From the NCBI RefSeq assembly GCF_022511585.1, contig NZ_JAKWBN010000003.1:124001-188000 (forward strand): a stretch of DNA of 64,000 nucleotides, written 5' to 3'. Under the pieces are notes generated by a model, which saw only the letters and a program-made list of their open reading frames with translations, searched no databases and was not told where the DNA came from. Shown piece after piece: positions 1 to 7,752 of this stretch. A program made the position numbers and the translations under genes. The stretch's first letter is position 1. Every line of letters starts with the position of its first letter. This stretch comes from Shimazuella soli. Lineage in GTDB: Bacteria > Bacillota > Bacilli > Thermoactinomycetales > Thermoactinomycetaceae.

Positions 1-17
1 CGTTGATCATAAAAGAA

Positions 18-43
18 GAGTCTATCTGAACAAAGATAGACTC
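18..43. terminator. Bidirectional hairpin terminator
   Basis: A 10-bp perfect stem (GAGTCTATCT / AGATAGACTC) with a 6-nt loop. Short T-rich runs lie on both sides (CCTTTCT on plus, TCTTCTTTT on minus). It follows the lipoprotein gene on the minus strand, about 90 bp after its stop. Confidence 0.6.
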
Positions 44-133
44 CTTTCTGTAATGTATTTTATTCCCAGAATGACCCCTCATTGTTGGGTAGGACAGGGT
101 CTCTGTAGAATCATCCCCCCTAAGAAGGTAGCA

Positions 134-574
134 TTATTTTGTTATTTCTGCTGCTTCGACCTTCATAGAAACGAGTTTTTTTTGAAAATATTTTGGTGAA
201 TCTGGACCCTTGAACAAAAACGTAATCTCATATTTACCTGCTGCATAAGTCATAGAACCTCCATCTTCCGGTCCACTCATCGCAGGTTCACCTAATACTT
301 TTTCTATTTCGCCCCAAGAAACTTCTTTATAGTTCTTATCCATCGGTACTTGCTTTCCTTGTTTTGCTGATTCCAATGCATCTTTGATCAACTTTTCATG
401 TTCTGGTGATACAGTTAATTTACTAATTGGATCATCTTCTGTTGATGCTGGTACCTCTTTTTTCGTTGCTGTAGACTCTTTCTTATTAGAGTCTGCCCCA
501 GATTGGCTGCATCCGGTGAGTATAACAATCAAAGCAACAATAGCAGATAAAAAGGCCATAGTTATTTTCTTCAT
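134..574 (-). CDS. Small lipoprotein, DUF4309/YjgB-like
   Basis: 146 aa. The N-terminus is a lipoprotein signal: MKK, a hydrophobic stretch and the lipobox LTGC with the modified Cys at residue 22, so the protein should be anchored outside the membrane. A Ser/Lys/Glu-rich linker follows (about 23-50). The C-terminal half carries VSWGEIEKVLGEP and a strand-rich tail, resembling one repeat of the DUF4309 (YjgB) fold. The secreted protein at 55143-55712 has the same fold in two repeats. Function is unknown in the family. It stands alone with its own terminator. The fold assignment is from pattern recognition only. Confidence 0.75.
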   Translation of the reverse strand: MKKITMAFLSAIVALIVILTGCSQSGADSNKKESTATKKEVPASTEDDPISKLTVSPEHEKLIKDALESAKQGKQVPMDKNYKEVSWGEIEKVLGEPAMSGPEDGGSMTYAAGKYEITFLFKGPDSPKYFQKKLVSMKVEAAEITK

Positions 575-589
575 AACAAAAACTCCTTA

Positions 590-811
590 AAATTGTAATA
601 TAAATCACAAATATTACTCTAACAATTACTTGTTTCGGAATTGTTTCCATAACATTACGAAAAATATATTTTTTTGGGTAGTAGTAAAAGAAGTTTGCCG
701 TGTAGAAAAACGTATACTATCTAATAGTTTGTATATACAACTATGAACTGAAGATTTATGTTATGTAACATTGTTTTCTAAAGCAAATTCGAAATAACTC
801 CATAAATCAGT
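590..811. other. Intergenic region, AT-rich
   Basis: AT-rich upstream region of the lipoprotein gene. It should hold that gene's promoter, but I cannot place a convincing -35/-10 pair. No coding potential is seen on either strand. Confidence 0.5.
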
Positions 812-841
812 GTCCCCCTCTTTCTTCAGAAAGAGGGGGAC
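812..841. terminator. Perfect 13-bp hairpin at the end of the radical SAM unit
   Basis: A perfect inverted repeat, GTCCCCCTCTTTC / GAAAGAGGGGGAC, with a 4-nt loop. It lies about 130 bp after the radical SAM stop, at the boundary between GC-rich and AT-rich DNA. No good U-run follows on the minus strand, so it may be an RNA end-stabiliser rather than a classical terminator. Confidence 0.5.
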
Positions 842-967
842 CCAGGTAGAGCCTCAGCTCACTCTTCGCTTTTCGACCATACGATCGACTAGCGATTAAA
901 CCTGGTTAGCGGGAGGTGTCTTTCTCCTCCTGCATGGGCTGCAAGGATGCCACGAGCGTGGCTGCCT

Positions 968-2065
968 TTACTTTGCAGCGTTCAGTTGTTTGTACTCCTG
1001 TTCCCTGAAGTCCAATACCTCCTGGCACTGAAGGCTGTTGACGAACTCAACCACAGGCATAGCAAGATCCATCCGCTGAATGCAGATGCCGACGATGTAA
1101 CCTCCTCCCATAGACTTGTAGAGCCGCATGCCATAGTAGCCTTCTTGGCAGTCGATGGGGTTATTGAGGCTGCATCCCTGACATGTGTCGGGGAGTCGGA
1201 CGGTTCGAATTTTTTTGAACTGAATCCTCCTTTTGTCGGGGAGTTCGTACACGGTTCGAGCGCCTGAGACTCCTGCTGTCACGTAGTTCGCGACCGGCTT
1301 GGCGTTCAGGTCCGCGAATATTTGATTGATGGCATCGATGGATGCTTGACCGTCATCCAGCGAATTGAGCAGCCGGACGGAAAGCTCGCTGGAATACTGC
1401 TCCAGCAGACGGTGGACACGTGGAATGTGGTCGTGGTTGAGAACGACGATATTCGCACTTGCCTTGACGCCGTTGGAGAGTGCCGCATCGATGCTCCTCG
1501 CCAATGACCTCAGCTTCACTGCCGCCAGCTTTTCGTTTCGGAACTTCTCGTTCTGTACTTCGGCGAGCTCCTGGGGAGTTGTTCCGAAGATGGAAAAGTT
1601 CACGCGGTCCAGACCCATTGCCGCGCTGGATGGAATCGCCTTGGGGTTCTCTCCGTTGGAGGTCATCCCCACCACAAAGCCGTTCTCTGTGGCAACTCGG
1701 ACGATTTCCGCGACTCGGGGATGAAGGGTCGGTTCCCCACCCGTGAGGTGGATTTCCGTTGTCCCGAACACCTCGCGAATCATGTTCAGCGCTGCGACGA
1801 ACTCGTCGTCTGGTTCCACCAGGTCGGATAGGAAGTTTACTCCGTTCTTTTGGCTGTAGATGGACCGTCGACCCGACTTTCCTCCATCCTTCCAGATAGG
1901 GGCTGACTCTTTTATGGGACTGATAAGAAGGTTGCGGTTGTCGGAAGTCACCGGAACCCCCTCGTTGTGACAGAAGGTGCAGGTGAGCCCGCAAGCATCA
2001 CCGACCTTCACGCGAAGCGACAGGTCCTTCTCAACGAAGGTAGGTACTACTGGAACAGTTACCAC
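968..2065 (-). CDS. Radical SAM protein (MoaA-like)
   Basis: 365 aa from a GTG start, with AAAGG upstream. The radical SAM cluster motif CGLTCTFC (C-x3-C-x2-C) is at residues 25-32. HLTGGEPTLHP, the GGE motif that binds SAM, is near 102-112. A second set of cysteines near the C-terminus (CQGCSLNNPIDC, later GICIQR) may ligate an auxiliary Fe-S cluster, as in MoaA/SPASM-type enzymes. Substrate unknown. Base composition is clearly higher in GC than the neighbours and codon third positions favour G/C, which suggests acquisition from a high-GC donor. A leader ORF with the same DLSLRV segment precedes it. A cofactor-type or peptide-modifying role are both possible. Confidence 0.75.
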   Translation of the reverse strand: MVTVPVVPTFVEKDLSLRVKVGDACGLTCTFCHNEGVPVTSDNRNLLISPIKESAPIWKDGGKSGRRSIYSQKNGVNFLSDLVEPDDEFVAALNMIREVFGTTEIHLTGGEPTLHPRVAEIVRVATENGFVVGMTSNGENPKAIPSSAAMGLDRVNFSIFGTTPQELAEVQNEKFRNEKLAAVKLRSLARSIDAALSNGVKASANIVVLNHDHIPRVHRLLEQYSSELSVRLLNSLDDGQASIDAINQIFADLNAKPVANYVTAGVSGARTVYELPDKRRIQFKKIRTVRLPDTCQGCSLNNPIDCQEGYYGMRLYKSMGGGYIVGICIQRMDLAMPVVEFVNSLQCQEVLDFREQEYKQLNAAK

Positions 2066-2150
2066 GTTGATCCTTTCGTTCTAGAGGTTCATCCTCTAGA
2101 AATCGAAAGGTTGAAACAGTTGGAACAGATATCACCGTTACCCTTTCGTT
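2066..2150 (-). repeat. Imperfect duplication of the radical SAM start region
   Basis: Two copies of a block about 78 bp apart, each with a hairpin (CTAGAGG / CCTCTAG or a near copy), then GAACGAAAGG and a GTG codon. The upstream GTG opens a short frame beginning V-I-S-V-P-T-V-S-T-F. This mirrors the enzyme's own M-V-T-V-P-V-V-P-T-F. It looks like a tandem duplication of the ribosome-binding and start region, or a regulatory decoy. Confidence 0.5.
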
Positions 2151-2231
2151 CTAGAGGTTTATCCTCTTGGAGACTCTCAAAGAGAGATCCGCTTCTCCAG
2201 ATGATTTGTCTGGAGTCCTAGTGAACACCAT
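2151..2231 (-). CDS. 26-aa leader peptide upstream of radical SAM gene
   Basis: An ATG with a strong AAGGAG 9-10 nt upstream opens a 26-codon frame ending in a TAG inside the duplicated hairpin. Its C-terminal part contains ADLSLRVSKR. The radical SAM protein has KDLSLRVKVG near its own N-terminus, so the two are related in sequence. It could be a translated leader that controls the enzyme gene, a degenerate earlier start, or a substrate peptide. The last is speculative, since no typical RiPP core is visible. No homologue is known to me. Confidence 0.45.
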   Translation of the reverse strand: MVFTRTPDKSSGEADLSLRVSKRINL

Positions 2232-2325
2232 TCCGATCAACTCCTTATTGATCGGTTGCCACGCCTACTGAGGAAAAGGTATTTCCTTCTGCTACTCGAA
2301 ATAGGCTTATTCCGTGTTCCTATTA

Positions 2326-2334
2326 ATTATAACA
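2326..2334 (-). promoter_or_regulatory. Extended -10 promoter of unit A
   Basis: On the minus strand TGTTATAAT is a full TATAAT with a TG extension. A weak -35 (TGGTTA) lies 17 bp upstream. It sits about 100 bp before the leader ORF. Confidence 0.5.
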
Positions 2335-2715
2335 ATTCTGAAAATGGATAACCAGTATTCGTACAACAAAGCGCAATTTGACCAACAAATGAAAATAATT
2401 CTGTGGAATAGAGCAGGAACCGTGTGTCCATGAGGATTTCATGTCTTATGTAGAAAGGGTGATGGGAAGAAGAGTATTTTGGAGGTAAATTCCAATTGCA
2501 ACCGTTTAGGCAGGAGATCAAATTTACAATGGAAGGAAAGATGATGAACATATACAATATACTTATGATAGTGAGAATTTCATACGGTTTTAGGTTCTGT
2601 TTTTTGGTCTAGGATGTCTAAGGTAGCTTCCTATTTAAATAATGCAAGAGTTTGCTAGTCGGCAAAGGTTTTGTTTTATCAGCCCTTCTTTGTATTCATT
2701 TGACAAAAAGGAGCA
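2335..2715. other. Gene-poor stretch before fadF
   Basis: About 380 bp with no convincing gene. The 76-codon minus frame here has no ribosome-binding site and a composition like non-coding DNA. The region should carry the fadF promoter, which I cannot place with confidence. Confidence 0.4.
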
Positions 2716-4731
2716 ATGGGAATGCAGACTTTGTATTGGATTCACCTCAGTTTGTTTGTGTTGTTAACTGCAGCAGTTCTCTTCTTATTTAGCCGGATTG
2801 TATATAGCCGCTACCGCTACATCTCACTTGGCAAAAAGGTGCAGTGGGAGTGGAATTTTGCTGGTGCATGGAGTTATATTTTTGGTCAAAAGAAGCTGTT
2901 AAAAGATAAGAAAAGCGGCTGGATGCATGTGATCATGTTTTACGGGTTTATCCTCATTCAATTTGGGGCAATCGATTTGTTTATCAAAGGCTTGTTTCTG
3001 GGACATCATCTGCCGATCCCCTATTATTCGGTATTTCAATGCTTAGAAGAAGTCACTGTTTTCTTCGTATTCCTCGCTACTGGATATGCTTACTATCGTC
3101 GCTATGTGGAGAAACTCCCCAGACTAAAAAGGGGTTTTCGCTCTGGTTTGGTCATTTTGTTCCTCACTTCCCTGCTCTTGTCCATTATTTGGTCTTCTGC
3201 GTTTGAAAAAGTTTGGCTGCAAGAAAGCCTTACTTGGACTGCTCCGTTGTCTTCTGCAATCGCTTTCTTTTTTATCAGCTGGATGACACCGGCCGCAGGC
3301 AGTGTCTTGTTTTATATCGGCTGGTGGATGCATGCTGTTATTTTGTTTAGTTTTTTACTTTATGTTCCTCAGTCCAAGCACTTTCATCTCTTTGTCGCTC
3401 CGTTAAATGTGGTATTGCGAAGGGATCGTTCTAAGCTGTCCCTGATCGATTTTGAAGATGAGTCTGCGGAGACATTTGGTGCGGGAAAAATCGAAGATTT
3501 TGCGCAAAATCAGTTGATCGATCTATATGCATGTGTAGAATGCGGGCGTTGTACCTCTGTTTGTCCAGCATCTGGAACAGGAAAGATGTTATCTCCAATG
3601 GATTTAATCGTAAAGATGCGCAATCATTTGACAGCCAAGGGAGCAGCGATCACATCCACCACTCCATGGATGCCTGCATTTGCTTTTGCTACAGAAGCAG
3701 CTGCGACAGCCCAGAGCAAAGACGTATCACTTGTGGGCGATGTCATTACAGCCCAAGAGTTATGGGGTTGTACCACTTGCCGCAACTGTGAGGATGCCTG
3801 TCCTGTGATGAATGAACATGTCGATAAAATTATCGATATGCGCCGATACTTGGTTCTTACAGAAGGAAGCATCCGCCCGGAAGCTTCCCGAACGCTTAAT
3901 AATATTGAACGACAAGGCAACCCGTGGGGACTAAGCAAAAAAGAACGGGCGAGTTGGACAGACGAGAGTACCGTAGCGGTGCCAACCGTAAAAGAAAATC
4001 CAACTTTCGAGTATTTGTTTTTTGTCGGCTCGATGGGTTCCTATGATACGAGAACAAAACGAGTAACCCAAGCTGTGGTGGAATTGTTGACCAACGCAGG
4101 AATTTCGTTTGCTATTCTCGGAAATCAAGAAAAAAACTCAGGAGACACACCAAGACGTTTGGGCAATGAATTTTTGTTCCAACAGCAAGCAGAAGCAAAC
4201 ATCGCAAAGTTTCAAAAACACCAAGTGAAGAAGATTATCACAGCTGACCCTCACGCTTTTAACTTATTTAAACACGAGTACAAAGACCTAGGCTGGGAAG
4301 GCGAAGTTATCCATCATACGCAGCTTTTAGCTCAGTTAGTAAGAGAGAAGAAACTTGTCCCTCGTAAAACCATCCGAGAACGCATCACCTACCATGATTC
4401 TTGTTACTTAGGCAGGTACAATGAAGAATACGAAGCACCCCGATACATTTTGAGCCAGATTCCCGGAGTGGAATTGGTAGAGATGAAGCGAAATCGAGAA
4501 AATGCCATGTGCTGCGGCGCCGGCGGCGGGATGATGTGGATGGAGGAGACAGAAGGAAAAAGGGTAAATCTTGCCCGAACAGAGCAAGCTTTGGAAGTAT
4601 CCCCAACCATCATCAGCAGTGCTTGTCCGTATTGCTTGACGATGCTATCCGATGGAACAAAAGCGATGGAAGTAGAGGATCAGGTACAAACGTTTGATGT
4701 AGCAGAGCTGTTGGCACAGTCTGTACTTTAA
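2716..4731 (+). CDS. fadF: FadF-type Fe-S oxidoreductase with membrane domain
   Basis: 671 aa. Residues 1-230 form a multi-span membrane domain like the haem b subunit of nitrate reductase. Two 4Fe-4S motifs follow: CVECGRCTSVCP (about 275-286) and CTTCRNCEDACP (about 355-366). The C-terminal half has two cysteine-rich CCG-type modules (HDSCYLGR; CCGAGGG) as in heterodisulfide-reductase subunits. The layout matches Bacillus YwjF/FadF, thought to pass electrons from acyl-CoA dehydrogenases (via ETF) to the quinone pool. The beta-oxidation operon at 9.4 kb fits; in Bacillus ywjF sits next to acdA. AAAAGGAG is only 2 nt from the first ATG, so the in-frame ATG at 2722 is the likelier start. Confidence 0.88.
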   Translation: MGMQTLYWIHLSLFVLLTAAVLFLFSRIVYSRYRYISLGKKVQWEWNFAGAWSYIFGQKKLLKDKKSGWMHVIMFYGFILIQFGAIDLFIKGLFLGHHLPIPYYSVFQCLEEVTVFFVFLATGYAYYRRYVEKLPRLKRGFRSGLVILFLTSLLLSIIWSSAFEKVWLQESLTWTAPLSSAIAFFFISWMTPAAGSVLFYIGWWMHAVILFSFLLYVPQSKHFHLFVAPLNVVLRRDRSKLSLIDFEDESAETFGAGKIEDFAQNQLIDLYACVECGRCTSVCPASGTGKMLSPMDLIVKMRNHLTAKGAAITSTTPWMPAFAFATEAAATAQSKDVSLVGDVITAQELWGCTTCRNCEDACPVMNEHVDKIIDMRRYLVLTEGSIRPEASRTLNNIERQGNPWGLSKKERASWTDESTVAVPTVKENPTFEYLFFVGSMGSYDTRTKRVTQAVVELLTNAGISFAILGNQEKNSGDTPRRLGNEFLFQQQAEANIAKFQKHQVKKIITADPHAFNLFKHEYKDLGWEGEVIHHTQLLAQLVREKKLVPRKTIRERITYHDSCYLGRYNEEYEAPRYILSQIPGVELVEMKRNRENAMCCGAGGGMMWMEETEGKRVNLARTEQALEVSPTIISSACPYCLTMLSDGTKAMEVEDQVQTFDVAELLAQSVL

Positions 4732-4758
4732 AGGAAAATTAATAATGGTGGGAAAGAG

Positions 4759-4940
4759 ATGAGTTTCATTAAACAGTTTATCAGCGAACAAATATCAGCA
4801 GATCCAGTTTTTGAAGAGTTGTACAAAAGGAGAAATTGGAAGGGAAAATAGCTTTGGATCTTATAAAATCAAGAGAAGAAGCTAAGTTATCCCAAGGATA
4901 CATGATGAGAATAAGGAACAAAGTCCTTGCCAAAAAGTAA
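4759..4940 (+). pseudogene. Frameshifted remnant of an XRE/HigA-type antitoxin
   Basis: The first frame starts at an ATG after GGGAAAGAG, reads SFIKQFISEQISADPVFEEL and stops at a TAG after 30 codons. The next frame continues without a break in sense: IALDLIKSREEAKLSQ. Together these resemble the N-terminus of a HigA-like antitoxin up to the first HTH helix. A 1-nt shift near 4845 breaks it, and the rest of the HTH is missing. No toxin gene is present. Confidence 0.5.
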
Positions 4941-4957
4941 GGACTTTTATATTTTTG
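4921..4957 (+). terminator. Rho-independent terminator after fadF
   Basis: Stem AAGTCCTT / AAGGACTT with a 10-nt loop, followed by TTTATATTTTTG. It overlaps the end of the antitoxin relic. Confidence 0.75.
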
Positions 4958-5021
4958 AATAACATAGTATATAAATTGTCAGATACATAGTGTCAAAATT
5001 TAATGAAGAGGTGGGAATGAG

Positions 5022-5543
5022 ATGGATTACCGTTATCCGATAGGTAAGTTTCAAAAACCGGCAGAATTCACCTCAGAGCTGCGTCAACAATTCATTCAAA
5101 CGATAGAAAACCTTCCTTCAGCTTTACAGGATGCAGTAGAAGGTTTAACAGAGGAACAACTCGATACCTCTTACCGAGAGGGAGGATGGACTGTCCGGCA
5201 GGTGGTTCACCATCTGGCAGATAGTCATATCAACAGCTATACCCGATTTCGTCTTGCGTTGACCGAAGAATCCCCCACTATTCGCACCTATGATGAGGGA
5301 AAATGGGCAGAGCTTCCAGATGCAAAGCATGCGCCGATTTCCAGTTCCCTTGCTGTCATAGACGGTCTGCACTGCCGTTGGACAATTTTACTGCGTTCTC
5401 TTTCCCCTTCTGATTGGGAAAAGGTCTTTCTTCACCCAGAACTTGGGCCGATGAATCTTGATATCACAACGGCTCTTTATGCTTGGCATAGTGAGCATCA
5501 TGTCGCTCATATTACGTCGCTTCGTGAGCGTAAAGGTTGGTAA
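5022..5543 (+). CDS. bstA: DinB-family bacillithiol transferase (YfiT/BstA-like)
   Basis: 173 aa, the full length of Bacillus YfiT. The DinB four-helix fold is indicated by the metal ligands: VVHHLADSH (about 65-73) and WHSEHHVAH (about 155-163). YfiT/BstA enzymes join bacillithiol to electrophiles in detoxification of antibiotics and reactive compounds; older annotation calls them putative metal-dependent hydrolases. The start follows GAGGTGGGAATGAG. It is monocistronic, with a terminator 25 bp after the stop. The family is clear; the substrate cannot be read from the sequence. Confidence 0.85.
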   Translation: MDYRYPIGKFQKPAEFTSELRQQFIQTIENLPSALQDAVEGLTEEQLDTSYREGGWTVRQVVHHLADSHINSYTRFRLALTEESPTIRTYDEGKWAELPDAKHAPISSSLAVIDGLHCRWTILLRSLSPSDWEKVFLHPELGPMNLDITTALYAWHSEHHVAHITSLRERKGW

Positions 5544-5565
5544 AGTAATATAAAATAGGGAAAAC

Positions 5566-5600
5566 AAAACCAGCTTCTTATTGAATAAGAGCTGGTTTTT
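5566..5600. terminator. Terminator after bstA-like gene
   Basis: Stem AAACCAGCT..CTTAT / ATAAGAGCTGGTTT followed by TTTTTCTATAGG on the plus strand. It belongs to the same CCAGCT/AGCTGG family as the hairpins at 5724, 6554 and 7642. Confidence 0.8.
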
Positions 5601-5782
5601 CTATAGGTTCATTATTATATTCACTGCTGATTATAGTATGAATTTGTCCCATTGACAAATAAATCTGAAATTATTTCGCCGTACTGTAAGGGAGATTTCT
5701 CCAAAGGTGTTCTTGCTAAACGGAAACCAGCTCCCAAACGATGAGAGCTGGTTTTATCTATATGTTGAATCATTATATACCA

Positions 5783-5814
5783 GCCGGCCGTACGATGTTG
5801 CTCGTACGGTCGGC
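5783..5814 (-). terminator. GC-rich hairpin behind unit B gene
   Basis: A 13-bp stem (GCCGGCCGTACGA / TCGTACGGTCGGC, one G-U) with a 6-nt loop. It lies directly after the 3' GGTGGATCAC element on the minus strand. A second hairpin (AAACCAGCTC..GAGCTGGTTT, 5724-5755) follows about 30 nt later. The double hairpin recurs in units C and D with different stem sequences. Confidence 0.6.
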
Positions 5815-5837
5815 GTGATCCACCCTCCTGTGGAGTG

Positions 5838-6395
5838 TCAGTCGCCCTGGGGCAGAATGAGCTTCTTCGTCACGTCGACCTGACCGGTCGCCGGTGCGGT
5901 CGGGGCCGGGGTTGCCGGTGCCGGGGCCGCGGTCGACGACATGGCGTCCACGTAGGCGCGTACCATGTGGAACACCGTCTGGTCAGCGTCCCAGAGCTTC
6001 GGAAGCTCCAGGTAGTACTTGTCCGCGTTCTGCTTGAACATGGTCACGTAGCGGTCGAACAGCATCTGCTGCGCCGGGTTCAGCTGCGGCGGCGTCGTCG
6101 GCATCGGCGGGATCGCCGGGTGCTGTGCCGGGTGCTGCTGCGGCGTCGTCGTCGGGATCGCCGGGTGCTGTGCCGGGTGCTGCTGCTTGATTCGCTTGAT
6201 CCAGAAGAGACCAGAAGCGATCGCGAGCCAGGGGAAGATGAACCCGAACAAGATGGCGATGCCCGCCAAAGTGAGTCGCAACTTGAACTCTTGACGATGC
6301 TCCTTGAAGCGGTGGGCCATGAGGCCCGTGAACACGGCGGCTGACAGGGGCATGCCGACGTTCCAGAACAGAAAGAGCTTCATGGCAGTGTCCAT
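5838..6395 (-). CDS. Small membrane protein with His/Pro-rich repeats (unit B)
   Basis: 185 aa; ATG preceded by GGAGGAGTATCTCTC. Two hydrophobic segments near the N-terminus (about 8-25 and 40-65) flank a charged stretch (MAHRFKEHRQEFK). A His/Gln/Pro-rich linker with the repeated unit QHPAQHPAIP follows (about 72-100). Next comes a helix-like region with DRYVTMFKQNADKYYLELPK, then an Ala/Pro linker and a charged tail. No known domain recognised. Codon usage is strongly GC-biased, unlike the flanking host genes. Units C and D, next to it, also code short membrane proteins with low-complexity tails. Function unknown. Confidence 0.65.
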   Translation of the reverse strand: MDTAMKLFLFWNVGMPLSAAVFTGLMAHRFKEHRQEFKLRLTLAGIAILFGFIFPWLAIASGLFWIKRIKQQHPAQHPAIPTTTPQQHPAQHPAIPPMPTTPPQLNPAQQMLFDRYVTMFKQNADKYYLELPKLWDADQTVFHMVRAYVDAMSSTAAPAPATPAPTAPATGQVDVTKKLILPQGD

Positions 6396-6443
6396 GAGAG
6401 ATACTCCTCCAGGAGTGTAGGTGGATCACGAATACTTACTTTC

Positions 6444-6473
6444 ATTATAATACGCTATACCTCTAGTTGACAA
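6444..6473 (-). promoter_or_regulatory. Promoter of unit B
   Basis: On the minus strand TTGTCA, an 18-bp spacer and TATAAT, about 15 nt before the GTGATCCACC element. Confidence 0.65.
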
Positions 6474-6553
6474 TCGGTTAAAAATCATAATTGTAAATGT
6501 TTCCTTTTTCCAAATAACTTAAATTACGATCGAAGTCTTATTAGAAACAAAAC

Positions 6554-7319
6554 AAACCAGCCTCTAATCTACTAGAAGCTGGTTTCTCTATCTATTCATT
6601 CCTTATATGTTCACGGCTGACTACACACTTAGGTAGCATGTAGTCAGCTGTGATCCACCCCCCCTGTGGAATCTCAGGACTTTTTGAAACCGAGGAAGTC
6701 CCGGTCTCCAACACGATTGTCGGTGACCTTGAAAGCCGTCGGAGCCGCGGGAGCCGCGGGAGTCACCGGGGCAGCCGGAGCCACTGGAGCCACCGGAGCC
6801 GCGGGAGTCACCGGGGCAACCGGAGCAGCCGGAGCCACTGGAGCCACCGGAGCCGCGGGAGTCACCGGGGCAACCGGAGCCACCAGAGTAGCGGGAGCAG
6901 CCGGAGCCACCGGAGCCTTGTTCAGCGACACCTTCTTCGACTTGAACTTCTTGGCGATCAAGCCCAGCAGGTCCCTCCCGACCGCGATGATCCAGTCGGT
7001 GAGGCCCCAGAAGTATTCGATGTTCCACCTGATCTTGGTGACGAACACCACGATGGCGAAGACAGCCAGGAAGAAGAGGAACAGAACCCACTCAGGTGCG
7101 CTCATCAGGTACAGCAGACCGCAGGTGATCGGCCAGATGAAGGCAAAGGCGATGCCTTGCTTGCACTTGCGACGCCGCTCGGACTTGTAGAGACCGTACC
7201 TCTGCTTGGAACGGCCAATCTCGTGAACGATGCAGACGGCCATGGCCAGCAGATAAAAAACAAACACTTTGAACTCCCGGGAGGTTGTGGATCACGGTTG
7301 ATGTACTTCTATTATAGCA
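6554..7319 (-). other. GC-rich single-gene unit C
   Basis: Same plan as unit B. Extended -10 TGCTATAAT (7311-7319), 5' element GTGATCCAC (7287-7295), one gene, 3' element GTGGATCAC (6650-6658) just after the stop, a 10-bp GC hairpin (6616-6648) and a CCAGC/GCTGG hairpin (6554-6585). The two elements pair perfectly over 9 bp. Confidence 0.65.
6674..7267 (-). CDS. Membrane protein with Ala-Pro-Val repeat tail (unit C)
   Basis: 197 aa from a GTG start with GGGAG 6 nt upstream. About three hydrophobic segments lie in residues 1-80, the first at the very N-terminus. They are separated by a basic loop ([11 protein letters not shown]). Residues 115-180 are a regular APV/APA repeat ([19 protein letters not shown]), a rigid Pro-rich extension, followed by a short charged tail ending FLGFKKS. 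The opposite strand reads as a collagen-like Gly-Ala-Thr frame, which is a mirror of this repeat. No domain recognised. Same GC-rich bias and unit layout as B and D. Confidence 0.65.
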   Translation of the reverse strand: MFVFYLLAMAVCIVHEIGRSKQRYGLYKSERRRKCKQGIAFAFIWPITCGLLYLMSAPEWVLFLFFLAVFAIVVFVTKIRWNIEYFWGLTDWIIAVGRDLLGLIAKKFKSKKVSLNKAPVAPAAPATLVAPVAPVTPAAPVAPVAPAAPVAPVTPAAPVAPVAPAAPVTPAAPAAPTAFKVTDNRVGDRDFLGFKKS

Positions 7320-7635
7320 TTGCGAGCAAGAAAACCCACGGTTTAAATACAAATCGTGGGATGAAAGCGAGAGTTGGACGAAGAGAAGGAATTTCCTTTC
7401 ATCAGTCCAACCTTTGAAAAAAAGTAACTTTACAAACAAGTATTCGCATAGTAATATATGTATAGTCGCAGCAGGCGAAAACCAAGTTGTTTGCGGCAAA
7501 TAAGAAATCAACATACGTAAACCGTGGGGCACACGGGGTTAGCTTGGTAATGAAATAGTCATGAGTCTATCGTCCCAAGAATCCAATGGCTTTAGCCGTA
7601 TGGAGTTGTCAAATGATGATTTCCTCTTTTTTTAC
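7320..7635. other. Gene-free stretch with possible IS200/IS605-type relic
   Basis: The hairpin CCCACGGTTT / AAATCGTGGG followed by ATGAAAGCGAGAG (about 7335-7370) looks like the left end of a TnpB-only IS200/IS605 element. No intact reading frame follows. The segment around 7500-7550 (AACCGTGGGGCACACGGGGT) may be the other end. This is a weak call from appearance. Confidence 0.3.
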
Positions 7636-7641
7636 AATAAA

Positions 7642-7670
7642 AGCCAGCTCCAACTGTGCTGGAGCTGGCT
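7642..7670 (-). terminator. Terminator of unit D
   Basis: Perfect 11-bp stem AGCCAGCTCCA / TGGAGCTGGCT with TTTTATTG following on the minus strand. Confidence 0.75.
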
Positions 7671-7752
7671 ATCTATATGTTCATGCTTTATTCTCGGGGT
7701 CGGCTGTGTGTGAACTTAGCACACAGCCGACAGGTGATCTACTCTCCTTCGA

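Larger units (their letters stand above)
812..2332 (-). other. GC-rich transcription unit A (leader ORF + radical SAM)
   Basis: GC-rich island with sharp edges in AT-rich DNA. On the minus strand it runs: extended -10 (2326-2334), 5' segment GGCGTGGC (2258-2265), leader ORF, duplicated start region, radical SAM gene, then GCCACGCT (955-962) 5 nt after the stop. The two segments are complementary over 7 bp plus a G-U pair. Units B, C, D, F, H, I and L show the same arrangement. In A the match is short and could be chance. Confidence 0.4.
5724..6473 (-). other. GC-rich single-gene unit B
   Basis: On the minus strand: promoter (6444-6473), 5' element GTGATCCACC (6420-6429), one gene, 3' element GGTGGATCAC (5815-5824) 13 nt after the stop, then two hairpins. 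The 5' and 3' elements are perfectly complementary over 10 bp. In DNA they form terminal inverted repeats; in RNA they could close the transcript. In 5881-5940, 49 of 60 bases are G or C. Confidence 0.65.

Noticed and set aside
1353-1994. 213-aa minus frame inside the radical SAM gene
   Set aside because: Arg/Ser/Pro-rich text typical of an out-of-frame reading of GC-rich DNA; the radical SAM frame with intact motifs explains the region.
2327-2557. 76-aa minus frame before fadF
   Set aside because: No ribosome site and no coding-like composition; it overlaps the promoter of unit A.
5835-6344. 169-aa Arg-rich plus frame opposite the unit B gene
   Set aside because: Low-complexity Arg-rich mirror of the Pro/Ala-rich minus gene, without a ribosome site.
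5983-6429. 148-aa minus frame overlapping the unit B gene
   Set aside because: Out-of-frame shadow; no start signal. The 185-aa frame has a strong ribosome site at its ATG.
6666-7190. 174-aa plus-strand frame with collagen-like Gly-Ala-Thr/Val repeats
   Set aside because: It is the mirror of the Ala-Pro-Val repeat coded on the minus strand. The minus frame has promoter, ribosome site, membrane spans and the unit layout; the plus frame has none of these.
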